Assembly: GCA_002238605.1 (NCBI GenBank) | Contig: MPMR01000003.1 | Location: 62,001-126,000 of the forward strand | Length of the DNA stretch: 64,000 nucleotides | Source: BD2-11 clade cluster bacterium bin43 | Lineage (GTDB): Bacteria > Gemmatimonadota > Gemmatimonadetes > Longimicrobiales > Gaopeijiaceae | Reading direction: 5' to 3' | Shown: positions 50,602 to 59,664 of the stretch, one piece after another | How the letters are laid out: the number at the start of each line of letters is the position of its first letter | Numbering within the stretch: the first letter of the stretch is position 1 | Made by a program: the position numbers and the translations under genes | The notes under the pieces: generated by a model | What the model saw: the letters and a program-made list of their open reading frames with translations, nothing else | Databases searched by the model: none | Told to the model about the DNA's origin: nothing

Positions 50602-51188
50602 GGCGAGTGAGCTGTCGCTGGGCTGGAAGTGGGCGGTTCGACGGCTTGGCGCGCGAGGCGAGCGATCCGACTCGCTAGTGCGGATACGGAATACTCCTCG
50701 GCGTCCAGTGTCAACCGGGCGAGACGGTAGTACGACTCGCGTCGGGCAAGCAAGCGCCGGGCGCGCTCGACCGGTCGGGCGACGTTCAGGAGAGGTCGTT
50801 CGCCCTCCTGCGCCCGGTCCCGCGCCACCGCCGTCTCCGCGGTGACTTTGAGCCAGACGGAGAGGGTGTCGGCGGCCAGTTCCTCCATGTGGCCGGGCTG
50901 GGCCGCCCAGCCGCCCCCCGGCGCGAGGACGGTCCGGTCGCGGAGGAGGAAGCGGCGCGCCGCCCGCGCCTCGATCTCCCTGAACCCTGCTTCGCCGGAC
51001 CGTTTGAAGATGGCCGGGATCTCCTGTCCGGTCTCGCGGCGGATTTCGTCGTCCAGATCGACGAAGCGCCAGCCGAGCAGCTGCGCCACCTCGCGACCGA
51101 CGGCCGACTTCCCGCTGGCCATGAAGCCGACCAGGAGGATCCGTGAAGGCGGGGGCGGGGCACCTTCGCCGCCGGCCGGGTCAATCAT
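50598..51188 (-). CDS. aroK: Shikimate kinase
   Basis: A 196-residue P-loop kinase phosphorylating shikimate. Walker A is LVGFMASGKSAVGREVA, the substrate Asp/Glu block FVDLDDEIRRETGQ, then RSGEAGFREIEARA, and the GGG motif LAPGGGWA. The start at 51188 overlaps the aroC end by 8 bases. It continues the aromatic pathway toward EPSP; the step joining aroK and aroC (aroA) is elsewhere. Confidence 0.93.
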   Translation of the reverse strand: MIDPAGGEGAPPPPSRILLVGFMASGKSAVGREVAQLLGWRFVDLDDEIRRETGQEIPAIFKRSGEAGFREIEARAARRFLLRDRTVLAPGGGWAAQPGHMEELAADTLSVWLKVTAETAVARDRAQEGERPLLNVARPVERARRLLARRESYYRLARLTLDAEEYSVSALASRIARLARQAVEPPTSSPATAHSP

Positions 51189-52389
51189 GATGTCGGCGGC
51201 GCTCGCGCAGGTAGGCGGTGTAGCTATCGTAGTTCCGGCGCATCTCGGAGAGGCTGTCACCCCCGAACTTCTCGATGAGGGCGTCGGCCACCACGAGCGC
51301 GGCCATCGCCTCTCCCACCACGGCGGCGGCGGGCACGGAGCAGACGTCGCTCCGCTCCACGGCGGCATCGGCCGTCGAACCGTCCCGCAGGTCCACGCTG
51401 GGCAGCCGCTTGCGCAGTGTCGAGATCGGCTTCATGGCCGCGCGGATGACCAGCGGCTCCCCGGTGGTGACGCCGCCCTCGAGGCCACCGGCACGGTTGG
51501 AGGGGCGTGCGTATCCGCTCGGGGGCCGGTCGCCCGGGGCGGGGTGGATGGGATCGTGGACGCGCGACCCCGGCCGTCGGGCACCCTCGAACCCGAGGCC
51601 CAGTTCGACCCCCTTGATGGCGTGAATCGACATCATCGCGCCGGCGAAGCGGCCGTCCAGCTTGGTGTCCCAGGAAATGTAGCTCCCCAGCCCCACCGGT
51701 ACGTGCCGGACCACCACATCGAATATGCCTCCGAGCGTATCTCCCTCCTCCTTCGCCCGGTCTATGGACGCCATGATGCGGACCGCCGCATCCGGATCCA
51801 GCGTGCGTACCGGCGAGGCGTCCGCCGCGGCGTTGAGGTCGTCCGGAAGCTCGTGCGGAAGAGTGGCCTCGATATCCCCGATCGAGATCACGTGCGATCC
51901 CACCGTGATCCCGAACTCCCGCAGCAGGGTCTTGGCGACGGCGCCGCACGCCACCCGGGCGGCAGTCTCGCGGGCGCTGGCGCGCTCGAGAATGTCGCGG
52001 GTGTCCTGCCGGTCATACTTGAGCACGCCGACCAGATCGGCGTGTCCCGGCCGCGGCAGATGCATGCGACGCAGCGCCTTGGGGTTGCCTTCCGGATCCG
52101 GGGGAGCATGGCTCATCGCCGTCGTCCAGTTCTTCCAGTCGCGGTTCCAGAGCAGCATTCCGATGGGCGAGCCCAGCGTCTCCCCGAGACGCACGCCCGA
52201 GATCAGCTCGATGCGGTCGGCCTCGATCTGCATGCGGCGGCCACGGCCGTATCCAGCCATCCGGCGCTTCATATCCGGATCGACATCGCGCTCCGTCGAG
52301 AGTGGCAGTCCGGCCGGCAATCCTTCCAGAATCGCCAGCAGGCCCCGCCCATGGGACTCGCCTGCCGTCCGAAAACTGATTCGCCTCAT
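51181..52389 (-). CDS. aroC: Chorismate synthase
   Basis: A 402-residue FMN-dependent lyase making chorismate. Signatures: RRISFRTAGESHGRGLLAIL, MLLWNRDWKNWTT, PRPGHADLVGVLKY and GGITTGEP-like GGVTTGEPLVIRAAMKP. The longer form with the NRDW insertion is typical of high-GC phyla. The start at 52389 is 27 bases after a predicted transcription start, making aroC the probable first gene of aroC-aroK-topA and perhaps xerC-hslVU. Confidence 0.96.
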   Translation of the reverse strand: MRRISFRTAGESHGRGLLAILEGLPAGLPLSTERDVDPDMKRRMAGYGRGRRMQIEADRIELISGVRLGETLGSPIGMLLWNRDWKNWTTAMSHAPPDPEGNPKALRRMHLPRPGHADLVGVLKYDRQDTRDILERASARETAARVACGAVAKTLLREFGITVGSHVISIGDIEATLPHELPDDLNAAADASPVRTLDPDAAVRIMASIDRAKEEGDTLGGIFDVVVRHVPVGLGSYISWDTKLDGRFAGAMMSIHAIKGVELGLGFEGARRPGSRVHDPIHPAPGDRPPSGYARPSNRAGGLEGGVTTGEPLVIRAAMKPISTLRKRLPSVDLRDGSTADAAVERSDVCSVPAAAVVGEAMAALVVADALIEKFGGDSLSEMRRNYDSYTAYLRERRRHHD

Positions 52390-52422
52390 GTGGTTGAATC
52401 TCCCGGAGAGAGGGTTGGCGGA

Positions 52423-52451
52423 GTCATAGCCAACCGTCCCTCGGGCGTCAA
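52423..52451 (-). promoter_or_regulatory. Sigma-70-like promoter for aroC with operator-like inverted repeat
   Basis: On the minus strand, TTGACG (52451-52446), a 17-base spacer and TATGAC (52428-52423) give a near-consensus promoter with start near 52416. The perfect 7-bp inverted repeat GGTTGGC...GCCAACC (52413-52435) encloses the -10, consistent with a repressor site or leader hairpin. The rest of 52390-52682 shows nothing else that I recognise. Confidence 0.6.
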
Positions 52452-52682
52452 CCCGCGGCGCCTGCCGGAATTCGGAGGAACCCGCGCCCGCGGGCCCCGG
52501 CGATCCTGCGTACCCGGACCTTCGGCGCCCGCGCGAACGGCGGCGACCGCCAGGTCCGGTCGGGGTGCGCTCGCGCGGATTCATCGACGGCCGGCGCGAG
52601 ACCCCTTCAGCCGGCCAGGAGGAGGAGGGCAAGCCGGCCAGGAGCAGCAGGGCAAGCCGCCCGTCATCCCGATCCCGGACGG

Positions 52683-54140
52683 CTAGGGTTCGATGTACGG
52701 CGTCACCAGGATGACCAGATCGCGCTGGATCCTCTGCCTGCGGTCGACCCGGAAGAACGCGCCCAGCACAGGGATCCTCATCAACAGGGGGATCCCCGAG
52801 CGGCTCTCGATCTCCTCTGTCACCGTCAGCCCGCCGATGACCACCGTCTCGCCGTCCCGGACCAGCACCCGGGAAGCCGCTTCCTGGGTATGGAAGACGA
52901 CACCGGCATCGGCTGCGGCCGGGGTGAATTCCGCAAAGGAGCGTTCCGCGTGGAGGTCGAGCAGGACGTTGCCCCCCTCGGTAACGTGCGGGGTCACCTC
53001 GAAGACGATGCCCGTCTCCTGAATCTCCACGGCGGCCGTGGGCACCACAGGCGACTGGAGCCCGCCGGCGGCGGCGGCACCCGCATCCAGTACCCTGATG
53101 GGCGTGCGCTCCCCCACCAGGATGCGGGCTGTCTGGTTGTCCAGCACGGAGATGTAGGGGGCCGCCTCCATGCGCGACAGGTTGAGCGTCTCCAGCGCGT
53201 CCAGGAAGGCCAGCAGCGTGTGTCGTCCCAGGAGCAGCGAGGTCAGCACCGAGAGCGCGGAGCCCGAGATGCGGCTCCCCGCATTGCCGAGGGCGGAGAT
53301 GGAGTTCCCGTCCAGCAACACCACGTCCTCGTTGACCGATTCCCCGGATGCGCTACTCCCGGAGGCCTCTCCACCCGTCCCCTGTGCGTCTTCGCCGGGA
53401 TCGGGTGCGCCGGGTGGGAGAAAAAGCTGCTGGCCGCGGGAGTCGCGCAGATCATAGCCGACCCCGAGTTCCTCCAACCCGGTCCGGTTCACGAAGACAA
53501 TCCGGGCGGAAATGGTGATCTGCGGAGCGCGGATGTCGAGTTCCCGGACGAGCGCGTCGACCTGAGTCAGCACTCTCGAGACATCCATCACGATGACGCT
53601 GTTGGTGGCCAGCGAGAGAGACGCGCTGCCCCGGTCGCTCAGGAGCGACTGCACGGAGGGCAGCACGTCGGCGGCGGTAGCGTAGCTCATGTGAAAAACC
53701 CGGGTCTCCAGGGGCTCCACGCCTTCGCGCCGACTCAGGTTCTCGATGTCGTCCACCCGGAGAATGCCGCTCTCCAGTTCGCGCGCGGCCAGCCCGTGCG
53801 AATCGAGGATGACGCGGAGGGCTTCGTCCCAGGGCTGGTCCCGTATGTCGGCCGACACGATGCCGGTTACGTCGGCTCCGGGAACGATGGAGATGTCCGC
53901 GAACTCCGAGAATGTGAAGAGCACATCCCGGAGCGGAGCCGCGACGAAGGTGGCGGTGATGCGCGGTTCCGCGGGAGGCGGCTGGGCAACCTGCGCTGCG
54001 AGCATGGCGGGGGCGGCCACGTCCGCGGAATGGACACCCTCCCACGAACTGGGCGCAGCGGCGTACGCCGCGCCGTGAAGGGGAGGTACATCCACCCAGT
54101 GGAACCCCAGACACATCCATGCAACCAGCATCCGTCTCAT
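52683..54140 (-). CDS. pilQ: Type IV pilus secretin PilQ (short form)
   Basis: A 485-residue outer-membrane secretin through which the pilus passes. After a signal-like N-terminus and linker, an STN-like domain (ITATFVAAPLRDVLFTFSEF, ~57-125) and one secretin_N domain (VFHMSYATAADVLPSVQSLL, ~150-205) precede the secretin core (VERTxxR-like VGERTPIRVL; VLVRDGETVVIGGLT; GIPLLMRIPVLGAFF). It ends LVILVTPYIEP. N-terminal AMIN domains found in proteobacterial PilQ are absent. A flexible Gly/Ser/Glu loop interrupts the core (~255-280). It overlaps pilP by four bases. Confidence 0.88.
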   Translation of the reverse strand: MRRMLVAWMCLGFHWVDVPPLHGAAYAAAPSSWEGVHSADVAAPAMLAAQVAQPPPAEPRITATFVAAPLRDVLFTFSEFADISIVPGADVTGIVSADIRDQPWDEALRVILDSHGLAARELESGILRVDDIENLSRREGVEPLETRVFHMSYATAADVLPSVQSLLSDRGSASLSLATNSVIVMDVSRVLTQVDALVRELDIRAPQITISARIVFVNRTGLEELGVGYDLRDSRGQQLFLPPGAPDPGEDAQGTGGEASGSSASGESVNEDVVLLDGNSISALGNAGSRISGSALSVLTSLLLGRHTLLAFLDALETLNLSRMEAAPYISVLDNQTARILVGERTPIRVLDAGAAAAGGLQSPVVPTAAVEIQETGIVFEVTPHVTEGGNVLLDLHAERSFAEFTPAAADAGVVFHTQEAASRVLVRDGETVVIGGLTVTEEIESRSGIPLLMRIPVLGAFFRVDRRQRIQRDLVILVTPYIEP

Positions 54141-54631
54141 CGCCCCTCTCTCCCTTGCTGTCGATTCAGGCGCAACCCGCGTCGCTCACCAACCCCGAAT
54201 CGCATGATCTCGACGATCACGCGCTCCTGCTCGACCCGGAGGACTTTCATGTCGCCGAAAACCACATCCTGTCGGAGACGAAACGTGCGTTCACCGGTGC
54301 CGGCCGAGGCCGCCGGGGTCGCTGTCCTCGAACTGACCAGAGCGACGCTCTCGCGTGGGTCGGGGGAATGGATGACGCCGACAAGCCGTAGCTCCTCGAA
54401 CCGGATTCCCGCCGAGTCACCGGGCAGAAGCCGCTCAAACGGGTCGCGCCGGGCGCCTCCCGGGTAGACGAAGACCTCCCGGACGAGACTCGGTTCGCCA
54501 ACATCGGTTCCAGACGCCGCGGGGACGCCTTCCGAATCGGGCAACGTCGGAGGTCGAGTCTGTCCGATGACCGCCCGAGGTGCCAGCGCTGCGGCCGCGA
54601 GAACAGGCACGAGGATCAGTACCGCGTTCAT
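54137..54631 (-). CDS. PilP-like periplasmic pilus assembly protein
   Basis: A 164-residue protein. A signal peptide (VLILVPVLAAAALAPRAV) precedes a disordered linker, then a small domain beginning RRDPFERLLPGD and containing LRLVGVIHSPDPRESVALV and VVFGDMKVLRVEQERVIVEI. The RDPF...L.L.G pattern and position between pilO and pilQ match PilP, which links the inner-membrane PilNO ring to the secretin. Unlike proteobacterial PilP, no lipobox cysteine is visible. Confidence 0.75.
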   Translation of the reverse strand: MNAVLILVPVLAAAALAPRAVIGQTRPPTLPDSEGVPAASGTDVGEPSLVREVFVYPGGARRDPFERLLPGDSAGIRFEELRLVGVIHSPDPRESVALVSSRTATPAASAGTGERTFRLRQDVVFGDMKVLRVEQERVIVEIMRFGVGERRGLRLNRQQGREGR

Positions 54632-55236
54632 CGGGCGAACTCGATCGGCAGCCCGTTCGACCCGGCGGCAGCAATCCCTGCCGGCGGACGCACATACGTC
54701 TCGATCCGGAAGTGGGCCCGCACCGTCGAATCGTCCTGGATGGACGGGTCGGCAACCGAAGTCATCTCCAGCTCCATCGGGGCAACGATGCGGGGCAGCG
54801 ACGCGACCGCCGTAAGAAAGCGGGCGACTTCGTGGTAGCCCCCCACTACCGACAGGTCATAGCTCCGCTTCGCGTAGAACGGACCGGTCCCCCCTTCACC
54901 GGGGCGAATGAAGGCCAGATCGCCCAGCCCCGAGCGCCGGGCTTCGGCCGCAAGCGATTCAAGGAGCGCAGGGAGCTCCTCGCTGCGGGGAATCAGCTGC
55001 TCCAGCCGCGCGATGCGATCCGCGGAGCGTTTCAGCCGGCGCTCGAGTTGCGTCGTCCCCTCGGGCACCAGGCCCCGCGCATCGTCGTTTCCGGCCTCCA
55101 GCCGCTCCAGCCGGCGCTCAAGCCGCTGGACCTCGCCGTCCCGGCCGCGGTGCTCATGGTAGACCAGGGCGGCGGCCAGCGTTACCAGGACCGCGCCGAG
55201 CAACGCGGGACGCGGACCCGGGAGGCGGATCCTCAT
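54628..55236 (-). CDS. pilO: Type IV pilus inner-membrane protein PilO
   Basis: A 202-residue bitopic protein. One membrane helix (~9-27, ALLGAVLVTLAAALVY) is followed by a coiled coil (VQRLERRLERLEAG; IARLEQLIPRSEELPALLES) and a ferredoxin-like domain (YDLSVVGGYHEVARFLTAVA SL). It pairs with PilN to form the alignment ring. The start at 55236 overlaps pilN (ATGA). Confidence 0.85.
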   Translation of the reverse strand: MRIRLPGPRPALLGAVLVTLAAALVYHEHRGRDGEVQRLERRLERLEAGNDDARGLVPEGTTQLERRLKRSADRIARLEQLIPRSEELPALLESLAAEARRSGLGDLAFIRPGEGGTGPFYAKRSYDLSVVGGYHEVARFLTAVASLPRIVAPMELEMTSVADPSIQDDSTVRAHFRIETYVRPPAGIAAAGSNGLPIEFAR

Positions 55237-55859
55237 GGCGGGTCCTCCATTGCGCGCCGGGGCCGGTAGGCCACCCACAGCACAAACGAACTGAGGATCC
55301 ACTCACCGCCGCCCGGCAGTCGTTCCGCGACTTGTTCGGTACCCGCCAGGCTGACGTCGGCCAGGAAGGGAGAGGCCTCCAGCCGGTTCATGAAGCGCGT
55401 CAGGGCGAAGGTGTTGGCGGTTCGCCCCTCGATCTCCACCTGGAGTTGGTCGCCGGTGCCCACTTCCGCGACGCGCGTCAGCCAGGTGAAGTCCGGCACG
55501 GCAGTCGCCACCTCATCGAGGATGTGGGACCAGACATACCGCCCATCGTCGAGCTCCAGGATGACCTGCATCCGCGCGGCCGTCGAATCGCGTCCGGCAC
55601 GCAATTGCTCTGCGGCGGAGATCAGCCCGGCCAGATCGGTCGAGTCGCGCACGGCCTGGGCGACTCGATCCTCCAGAGCCCGGTGCCGGTCGCGCGCCCC
55701 CGGGTAGAGCAGCGCCAGCACGAGGAGGGTGACCAGCCCCGGAACGCTCGCCAGCAGGTGCCAGCGCGACGCCTCCCCCGGAGCCGACGCTTCCGCCGAC
55801 GAGCTCGGTGTGCGCGTGGCTCGCCGCGCGTCCCGCGGCATCAGGTTGATTTCGATCAC
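55233..55859 (-). CDS. pilN: Type IV pilus inner-membrane protein PilN
   Basis: A 208-residue bitopic protein starting at a GTG that overlaps the pilM stop. The cytoplasmic INLMPRDARRA segment is the conserved peptide that binds PilM. A membrane helix (LASVPGLVTLLVLALLYPG), coiled coil and periplasmic domain (WLTRVAEVGTGDQLQVEIEG) follow. It is coupled to pilM and pilO. Confidence 0.87.
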   Translation of the reverse strand: MIEINLMPRDARRATRTPSSSAEASAPGEASRWHLLASVPGLVTLLVLALLYPGARDRHRALEDRVAQAVRDSTDLAGLISAAEQLRAGRDSTAARMQVILELDDGRYVWSHILDEVATAVPDFTWLTRVAEVGTGDQLQVEIEGRTANTFALTRFMNRLEASPFLADVSLAGTEQVAERLPGGGEWILSSFVLWVAYRPRRAMEDPP

Positions 55860-56893
55860 CGGTCGCGGCTCCGTGAGCAGGAACGCAGCGCCAATCCTAC
55901 CGGCAGCAGCAGCATGGGCGCGATCTCCTCCAGCTCGACGCCGACGCAGGCATCGGGACGGACGGGGATCTGCTCGAAGGGGTTGGCGACATGCGTCTCG
56001 ACGGAGAGGATGCGGCCCAGAGCATCGGCCAGACCCGGAATTCGCGCGCCCCCGCCGCTCAGGTAGACGCGCCCCAGACCCAGGTCGGCTGGCCTCGTCT
56101 TGAGGAAAGCCGAAGCCCGCTCCAGCTCCACGGCCATTTCGTCCACGGCGACTTCGATGACCGACTGCAGATCGGGAGATACCCGCTGGCCGCGAATCAT
56201 GGCTTCCAGGGCCCGCGTCTCGAGGCCCGTCTCCCGCTGAACGGTCTTGCACAGGGCGCGCACGCCAAAATGGAGATCGCGCGTGACTGCGGGGATTCCT
56301 TCCTCCACAACGACCACGGTGGTCGTCTCCCAGCCCATGTCCGCGACCATGACGATCCCGTCGGCCGCTTCGGGATGGTTGTGGATGAGAGCGTTGCCAA
56401 GCGCAAAGCCATCCACATCCAGCACTTCGAGCCCGAGCCCGGCGGCGGACACGATGTCGGTGGCGCCGTGCACGAGGTTTCGTTTGGCCGCCACCAGGAG
56501 GACGTCCATCGGATCCCCGGAGGAGAGGATCTGGAAGTCCAGCTCAACGCTGGCAGTATCGAAGGGAAGATGCTGTTCCGCCTCCCAGCGGATCACCTCC
56601 CGCAGTTCGGACGGCTTCATGCGCTCCAGTTCGACTCGCTTGACGATCACATCGTGACCGCCGACACCGGTCACCACCTGGCGGCCCCTGAGTCCGGAAT
56701 CCCGGAACAGCTTGACGATCCCTTCCACGACGGCCGCTCCGGCGTGCGCACCGCCGCCCGCCTCCGTCAACGCGCGCACGGCGATTCGAGAGACCTCGGG
56801 AGCACTCCCGGCATGGCTCACCTGTACGACCTTCAGGTATCGGCTCCCGACATCCAGACCGATGGAGACCCGTCCGCGCGTGAACCAGCCCAT
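55856..56893 (-). CDS. pilM: Type IV pilus cytoplasmic actin-like protein PilM
   Basis: A 345-residue FtsA/actin-fold ATPase that docks on PilN under the inner membrane. Phosphate-1 (SIGLDVGSRYLKVVQV), the conserved RWEAEQHLPFD, phosphate-2-like VADMGWETTTVVVVEEG and YLSGGGARIPGLADALG are diagnostic. It begins 12 bases after the pilX-like gene. Confidence 0.92.
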   Translation of the reverse strand: MGWFTRGRVSIGLDVGSRYLKVVQVSHAGSAPEVSRIAVRALTEAGGGAHAGAAVVEGIVKLFRDSGLRGRQVVTGVGGHDVIVKRVELERMKPSELREVIRWEAEQHLPFDTASVELDFQILSSGDPMDVLLVAAKRNLVHGATDIVSAAGLGLEVLDVDGFALGNALIHNHPEAADGIVMVADMGWETTTVVVVEEGIPAVTRDLHFGVRALCKTVQRETGLETRALEAMIRGQRVSPDLQSVIEVAVDEMAVELERASAFLKTRPADLGLGRVYLSGGGARIPGLADALGRILSVETHVANPFEQIPVRPDACVGVELEEIAPMLLLPVGLALRSCSRSRDR

Positions 56894-56905
56894 CGATCGC
56901 GACCG

Positions 56906-58039
56906 CTAGAGGGGCTCGATCCAGGAGCCCGCCGGCAGGGCCCGCATCGTCCGTAGTCCGACATGGCTGAGCGCGCGCAGCCCGGCGCAGGCGGACCCCT
57001 CTACTCGAGCCCGGTCTTCCAGAAGCACCTGGTCGCCGGAGCGGATCCACCCCGCGACGTGAGCGTCGTCGGCAAGGCGGACGGACCCTGCCGCCAGCAC
57101 CAGTCCCGCGAAGGTAGCGTTCGCCGAGAAACTGGCTCCGCCGTCGACCACGAGCACCCCCTGCCCCTCGCCGCCGGTCACCTCCAGCGACCCACGGACA
57201 ACGACGACCGGAAGGTAGGCTCCGCAGCTCCCGGTGGGATTCAGGGGCGTGCCCCAGTTGCCCGCCACAGTGGCCGGGCAGCCGCTGCCCGGATGGACCC
57301 GCGTAGTGCCGCCAGGGACGCCGAGGGTGATGTCCGCCAGTTCCTCCAGATCCTGGAGGGAAAGAGCCCCGAGGTTCAGGGACGGCGGATTCCGATCGAC
57401 CGCCAGGCGCTGCCGCCGGGCCGGTTCCAGCGTCGAAACCGCGGGCGCCCAGGACGCACTCTCCGCCACCCGGCCATACGGAAAGAGCGAATCCGCCAGG
57501 GGCAGGTGTGCTGCACACTCCGCAGCGCTCCAGACCAAAGGAGCAGCCGTGACGCGGTCGCCCGCAATCCGCGCCGAATCCGTGATGGCGGCATGGGCCC
57601 GGAACGCGACCGCCCCCGGGAATGCAGCGAGCCGGGCACCTGGATCGAGCGCCCAGGTCAAGCGCCCCGCCTTCGTGCGCGCCGCTCCGTCTACCCTTCC
57701 CTCCCCCGCGAGCAGGTAGAGTTCGCGCGTCAGACGATGCGCCGCAACGCGGTAGCCACCTCGCTCCCCGTGCGCTCCCTCCACCACCGCACTGTCCCCG
57801 ACGGGGGTGGCCGCGAGCACTGCGGCTGCCGAGCCGGTCACGGCGCGCACGCCGCCCTCGGCCGCGAGCCGCGCGATCAGCAGGTCGCGTTCCGCTCCGG
57901 CCACCGTCAGTTCCTGGCGCGCAAGGTAATGGAGGAGATGCCCGAAGGCGGTGGCGGCAAGCAGCACCATGAGGATCAACGGGATCGCGAATCCCGCATC
58001 GCCCGTGTCTCCCGGGCCGGCAACGCGCCTCACGGCCAT
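56906..58039 (-). CDS. PilX-like pilus assembly/minor pilin-associated protein
   Basis: A 377-residue protein with an N-terminal hydrophobic segment (GFAIPLILMVLLAATAFGHL) resembling that of PilX/GspK-type proteins (GxAL...LLVL). A large extracellular part with a beta-helix-like region follows (GVLVVDGGASFSANATFAGL VLAAG). Position between the pilW-like gene and pilM fits a PilX-type component. The function of the long C-terminal domain is unknown. It overlaps the pilW-like gene by 10 bases. Confidence 0.6.
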   Translation of the reverse strand: MAVRRVAGPGDTGDAGFAIPLILMVLLAATAFGHLLHYLARQELTVAGAERDLLIARLAAEGGVRAVTGSAAAVLAATPVGDSAVVEGAHGERGGYRVAAHRLTRELYLLAGEGRVDGAARTKAGRLTWALDPGARLAAFPGAVAFRAHAAITDSARIAGDRVTAAPLVWSAAECAAHLPLADSLFPYGRVAESASWAPAVSTLEPARRQRLAVDRNPPSLNLGALSLQDLEELADITLGVPGGTTRVHPGSGCPATVAGNWGTPLNPTGSCGAYLPVVVVRGSLEVTGGEGQGVLVVDGGASFSANATFAGLVLAAGSVRLADDAHVAGWIRSGDQVLLEDRARVEGSACAGLRALSHVGLRTMRALPAGSWIEPL

Positions 58040-58764
58040 GCCTCCCGCGGCCACACGCGCACCGAGTCGGTGGTGGTCGCACCGTCGGCCTTTTCGACGG
58101 CCAGCCGCAGGTCGAGTCCGGTCCCATGGCCGGACACCCCCGAGGCGGCACCGGCACCGGTTCGCAACACCTGCGCGGTGAGTGGCTGGCGGCCCCCGCG
58201 CCCCGGTCGGTAACGGAAGGCTCCCGTGGCGACGTGGTAGCTGCCGCGCTCGAAAATTCGCCCCACGACCGCCTCGGGTACGGCCGGATTCAACTCCCAC
58301 ACCTCGCCGGCTGCGCCATCTCCGCATGCGCCGGGGCGAGCTCGGACGCGGACGAGGTCAGCGACACGCCACACCCCATCGGCGGCAAGGACGAGCACGG
58401 AGTCCTTGGCGGGGTTGGGTTGGCGCAGCCCGGCGTAGCGCACCACCCACTGGGACTGGGGTACGCTCGCGCACCGTACCCCCGTTCCCCGGAACGCCCT
58501 CACGACAACGGAATCCCCGGTGCCCGCCACCCAGTCGATCCCGGCCAGCCCCGTCCTCAGTTCCTGCGCGAGCGCGTACCGCGCGATTCTTCCGGTCTCG
58601 CGGATCTCCGCGTCCGTTGTTACGCTCGTCAGGGCATGTCGAAGAGTTACCAGTGTCCGCAGGGCCGCCCCCGTGACCGCGATCATAAGCAGCATGGCGG
58701 TAAGGGCTTCCACGATCGAGGAGCCCCGACGGGAAGCGAGTACCGGCGGACGTGACACGCTCAC
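58030..58764 (-). CDS. PilW-like minor prepilin
   Basis: A 244-residue protein with a prepilin leader: a basic start, then RRG followed by SSIVEALTAMLLMIAVTGAA, with cleavage after the Gly and the conserved Glu5. The remainder is a predicted pilin globular domain rich in Arg/Val/Gly. Minor pilins of this type prime pilus assembly at the tip. It lies one base after the pilV-like gene and overlaps the pilX-like gene. Confidence 0.7.
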   Translation of the reverse strand: MSVSRPPVLASRRGSSIVEALTAMLLMIAVTGAALRTLVTLRHALTSVTTDAEIRETGRIARYALAQELRTGLAGIDWVAGTGDSVVVRAFRGTGVRCASVPQSQWVVRYAGLRQPNPAKDSVLVLAADGVWRVADLVRVRARPGACGDGAAGEVWELNPAVPEAVVGRIFERGSYHVATGAFRYRPGRGGRQPLTAQVLRTGAGAASGVSGHGTGLDLRLAVEKADGATTTDSVRVWPREAWP

Positions 58765-58765
58765 C

Positions 58766-59140
58766 TCAGGGTACCGGCACCGTGGCCGTCACGCGCAGCA
58801 ACTCCACTCTCGTGGTGTCGTGCGCGCCGGCCCGGATGACTACCTGCAGTAACCGCCCACCCAGCGGTACCGGATCGTCCCAGGTCACCGCCCCCCACGA
58901 ATACTCGCGCGTCCCGCCGCCCGATGCTCCGAACAGTCCGAGCGAGTCCGCGATCTCCCCCGCCGCCACCACCGCCGCGGCCAGTTCCCCGGCGCGCCGC
59001 CAGGAATGAAGCGATCCGGTACCCAGCGCGGCCGTGGCCAACAGACCCGTGCACAGGAGCACGATGGCCAGAATGGCCTCCACGAGCGTGAACCCCGCGG
59101 ATCCGGCCGTGTCGGGAGGCGGCCAGGTCGACGCACTCAT
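58766..59140 (-). CDS. PilV-like minor prepilin
   Basis: A 124-residue prepilin with cleavage motif SAG/FTLVEAILAIVLLCTGLL, the type III methylation/cleavage signature with Glu5. A short globular part follows (LLQVVIRAGAHDTTRVELL). It overlaps the upstream pseudopilin gene by four bases. Likely substrate of the prepilin peptidase at 25.6 kb. Confidence 0.75.
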   Translation of the reverse strand: MSASTWPPPDTAGSAGFTLVEAILAIVLLCTGLLATAALGTGSLHSWRRAGELAAAVVAAGEIADSLGLFGASGGGTREYSWGAVTWDDPVPLGGRLLQVVIRAGAHDTTRVELLRVTATVPVP

Positions 59141-59565
59141 CGCCGCGATACCCGCCCATAGGCGGAAATCACCAGCGACGCAGATGCCGCGCCGCGCCCG
59201 AAGCGAAGCGTGCGTGCGGCCATCCGGCCCAGCCCCAGCGCATTGAATTCGACGGTTGCCAGGGTGTCGCGCCCCGAAATGTCGAGCGACACTCCGTAGC
59301 GGTCTCCCAGGTCGACCCGCTCCCGAAAGGTGCTCCCGAGCCGGCGCTCGATTTGCCCGCCGCCGGACTGGATCGTGACCGTCGAGACACCCGATCCCAG
59401 CGCGTCCACCCGAGCGCGCGCAAGGAGTGCCGCGCTGGCTTCGCGCGCCTGAGTCACGGCCCAGCGATCACGGTGCAGCTGCAGGGCGGGTAGCCCGAGC
59501 GCGATCCCGATGCCGACAATCGCCAGCACCACCAGGCATTCGAAAAGTGTGAATCCCCCGTTCAT
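59137..59565 (-). CDS. GspH/FimT-like minor pseudopilin
   Basis: A 142-residue prepilin with a very short leader: MNGG/FTLFECLVVLAIVGIG, Glu5 present. The C-terminal domain has the GspH/FimT pattern (REASAALLARARVDALGSG; TVEFNALGLG; TLRFGRGAASASLVISAYGR). It is the first pil gene of the block, 99 bp after the LysM gene. Confidence 0.82.
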   Translation of the reverse strand: MNGGFTLFECLVVLAIVGIGIALGLPALQLHRDRWAVTQAREASAALLARARVDALGSGVSTVTIQSGGGQIERRLGSTFRERVDLGDRYGVSLDISGRDTLATVEFNALGLGRMAARTLRFGRGAASASLVISAYGRVSRR

Positions 59566-59604
59566 GCCATGAAAGATGGCGTCGGGGAATCCTGCCGGGG
59601 ATGG

Positions 59605-59648
59605 CGTTCCGGGACTACGGAATGTTGAATCCGGGACTACCCGGAACG
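59605..59648 (-). terminator. Inverted repeat between the LysM gene and the pilus block
   Basis: CGTTCCGGG (59605-59613) pairs with CCCGGAACG (59640-59648) across 26 bases, which include a second copy of GGGACTAC. It could act as a weak terminator or attenuator. No U-tract is present. Confidence 0.3.
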
Positions 59649-59664
59649 GGGAAGGCTCCGGCCG

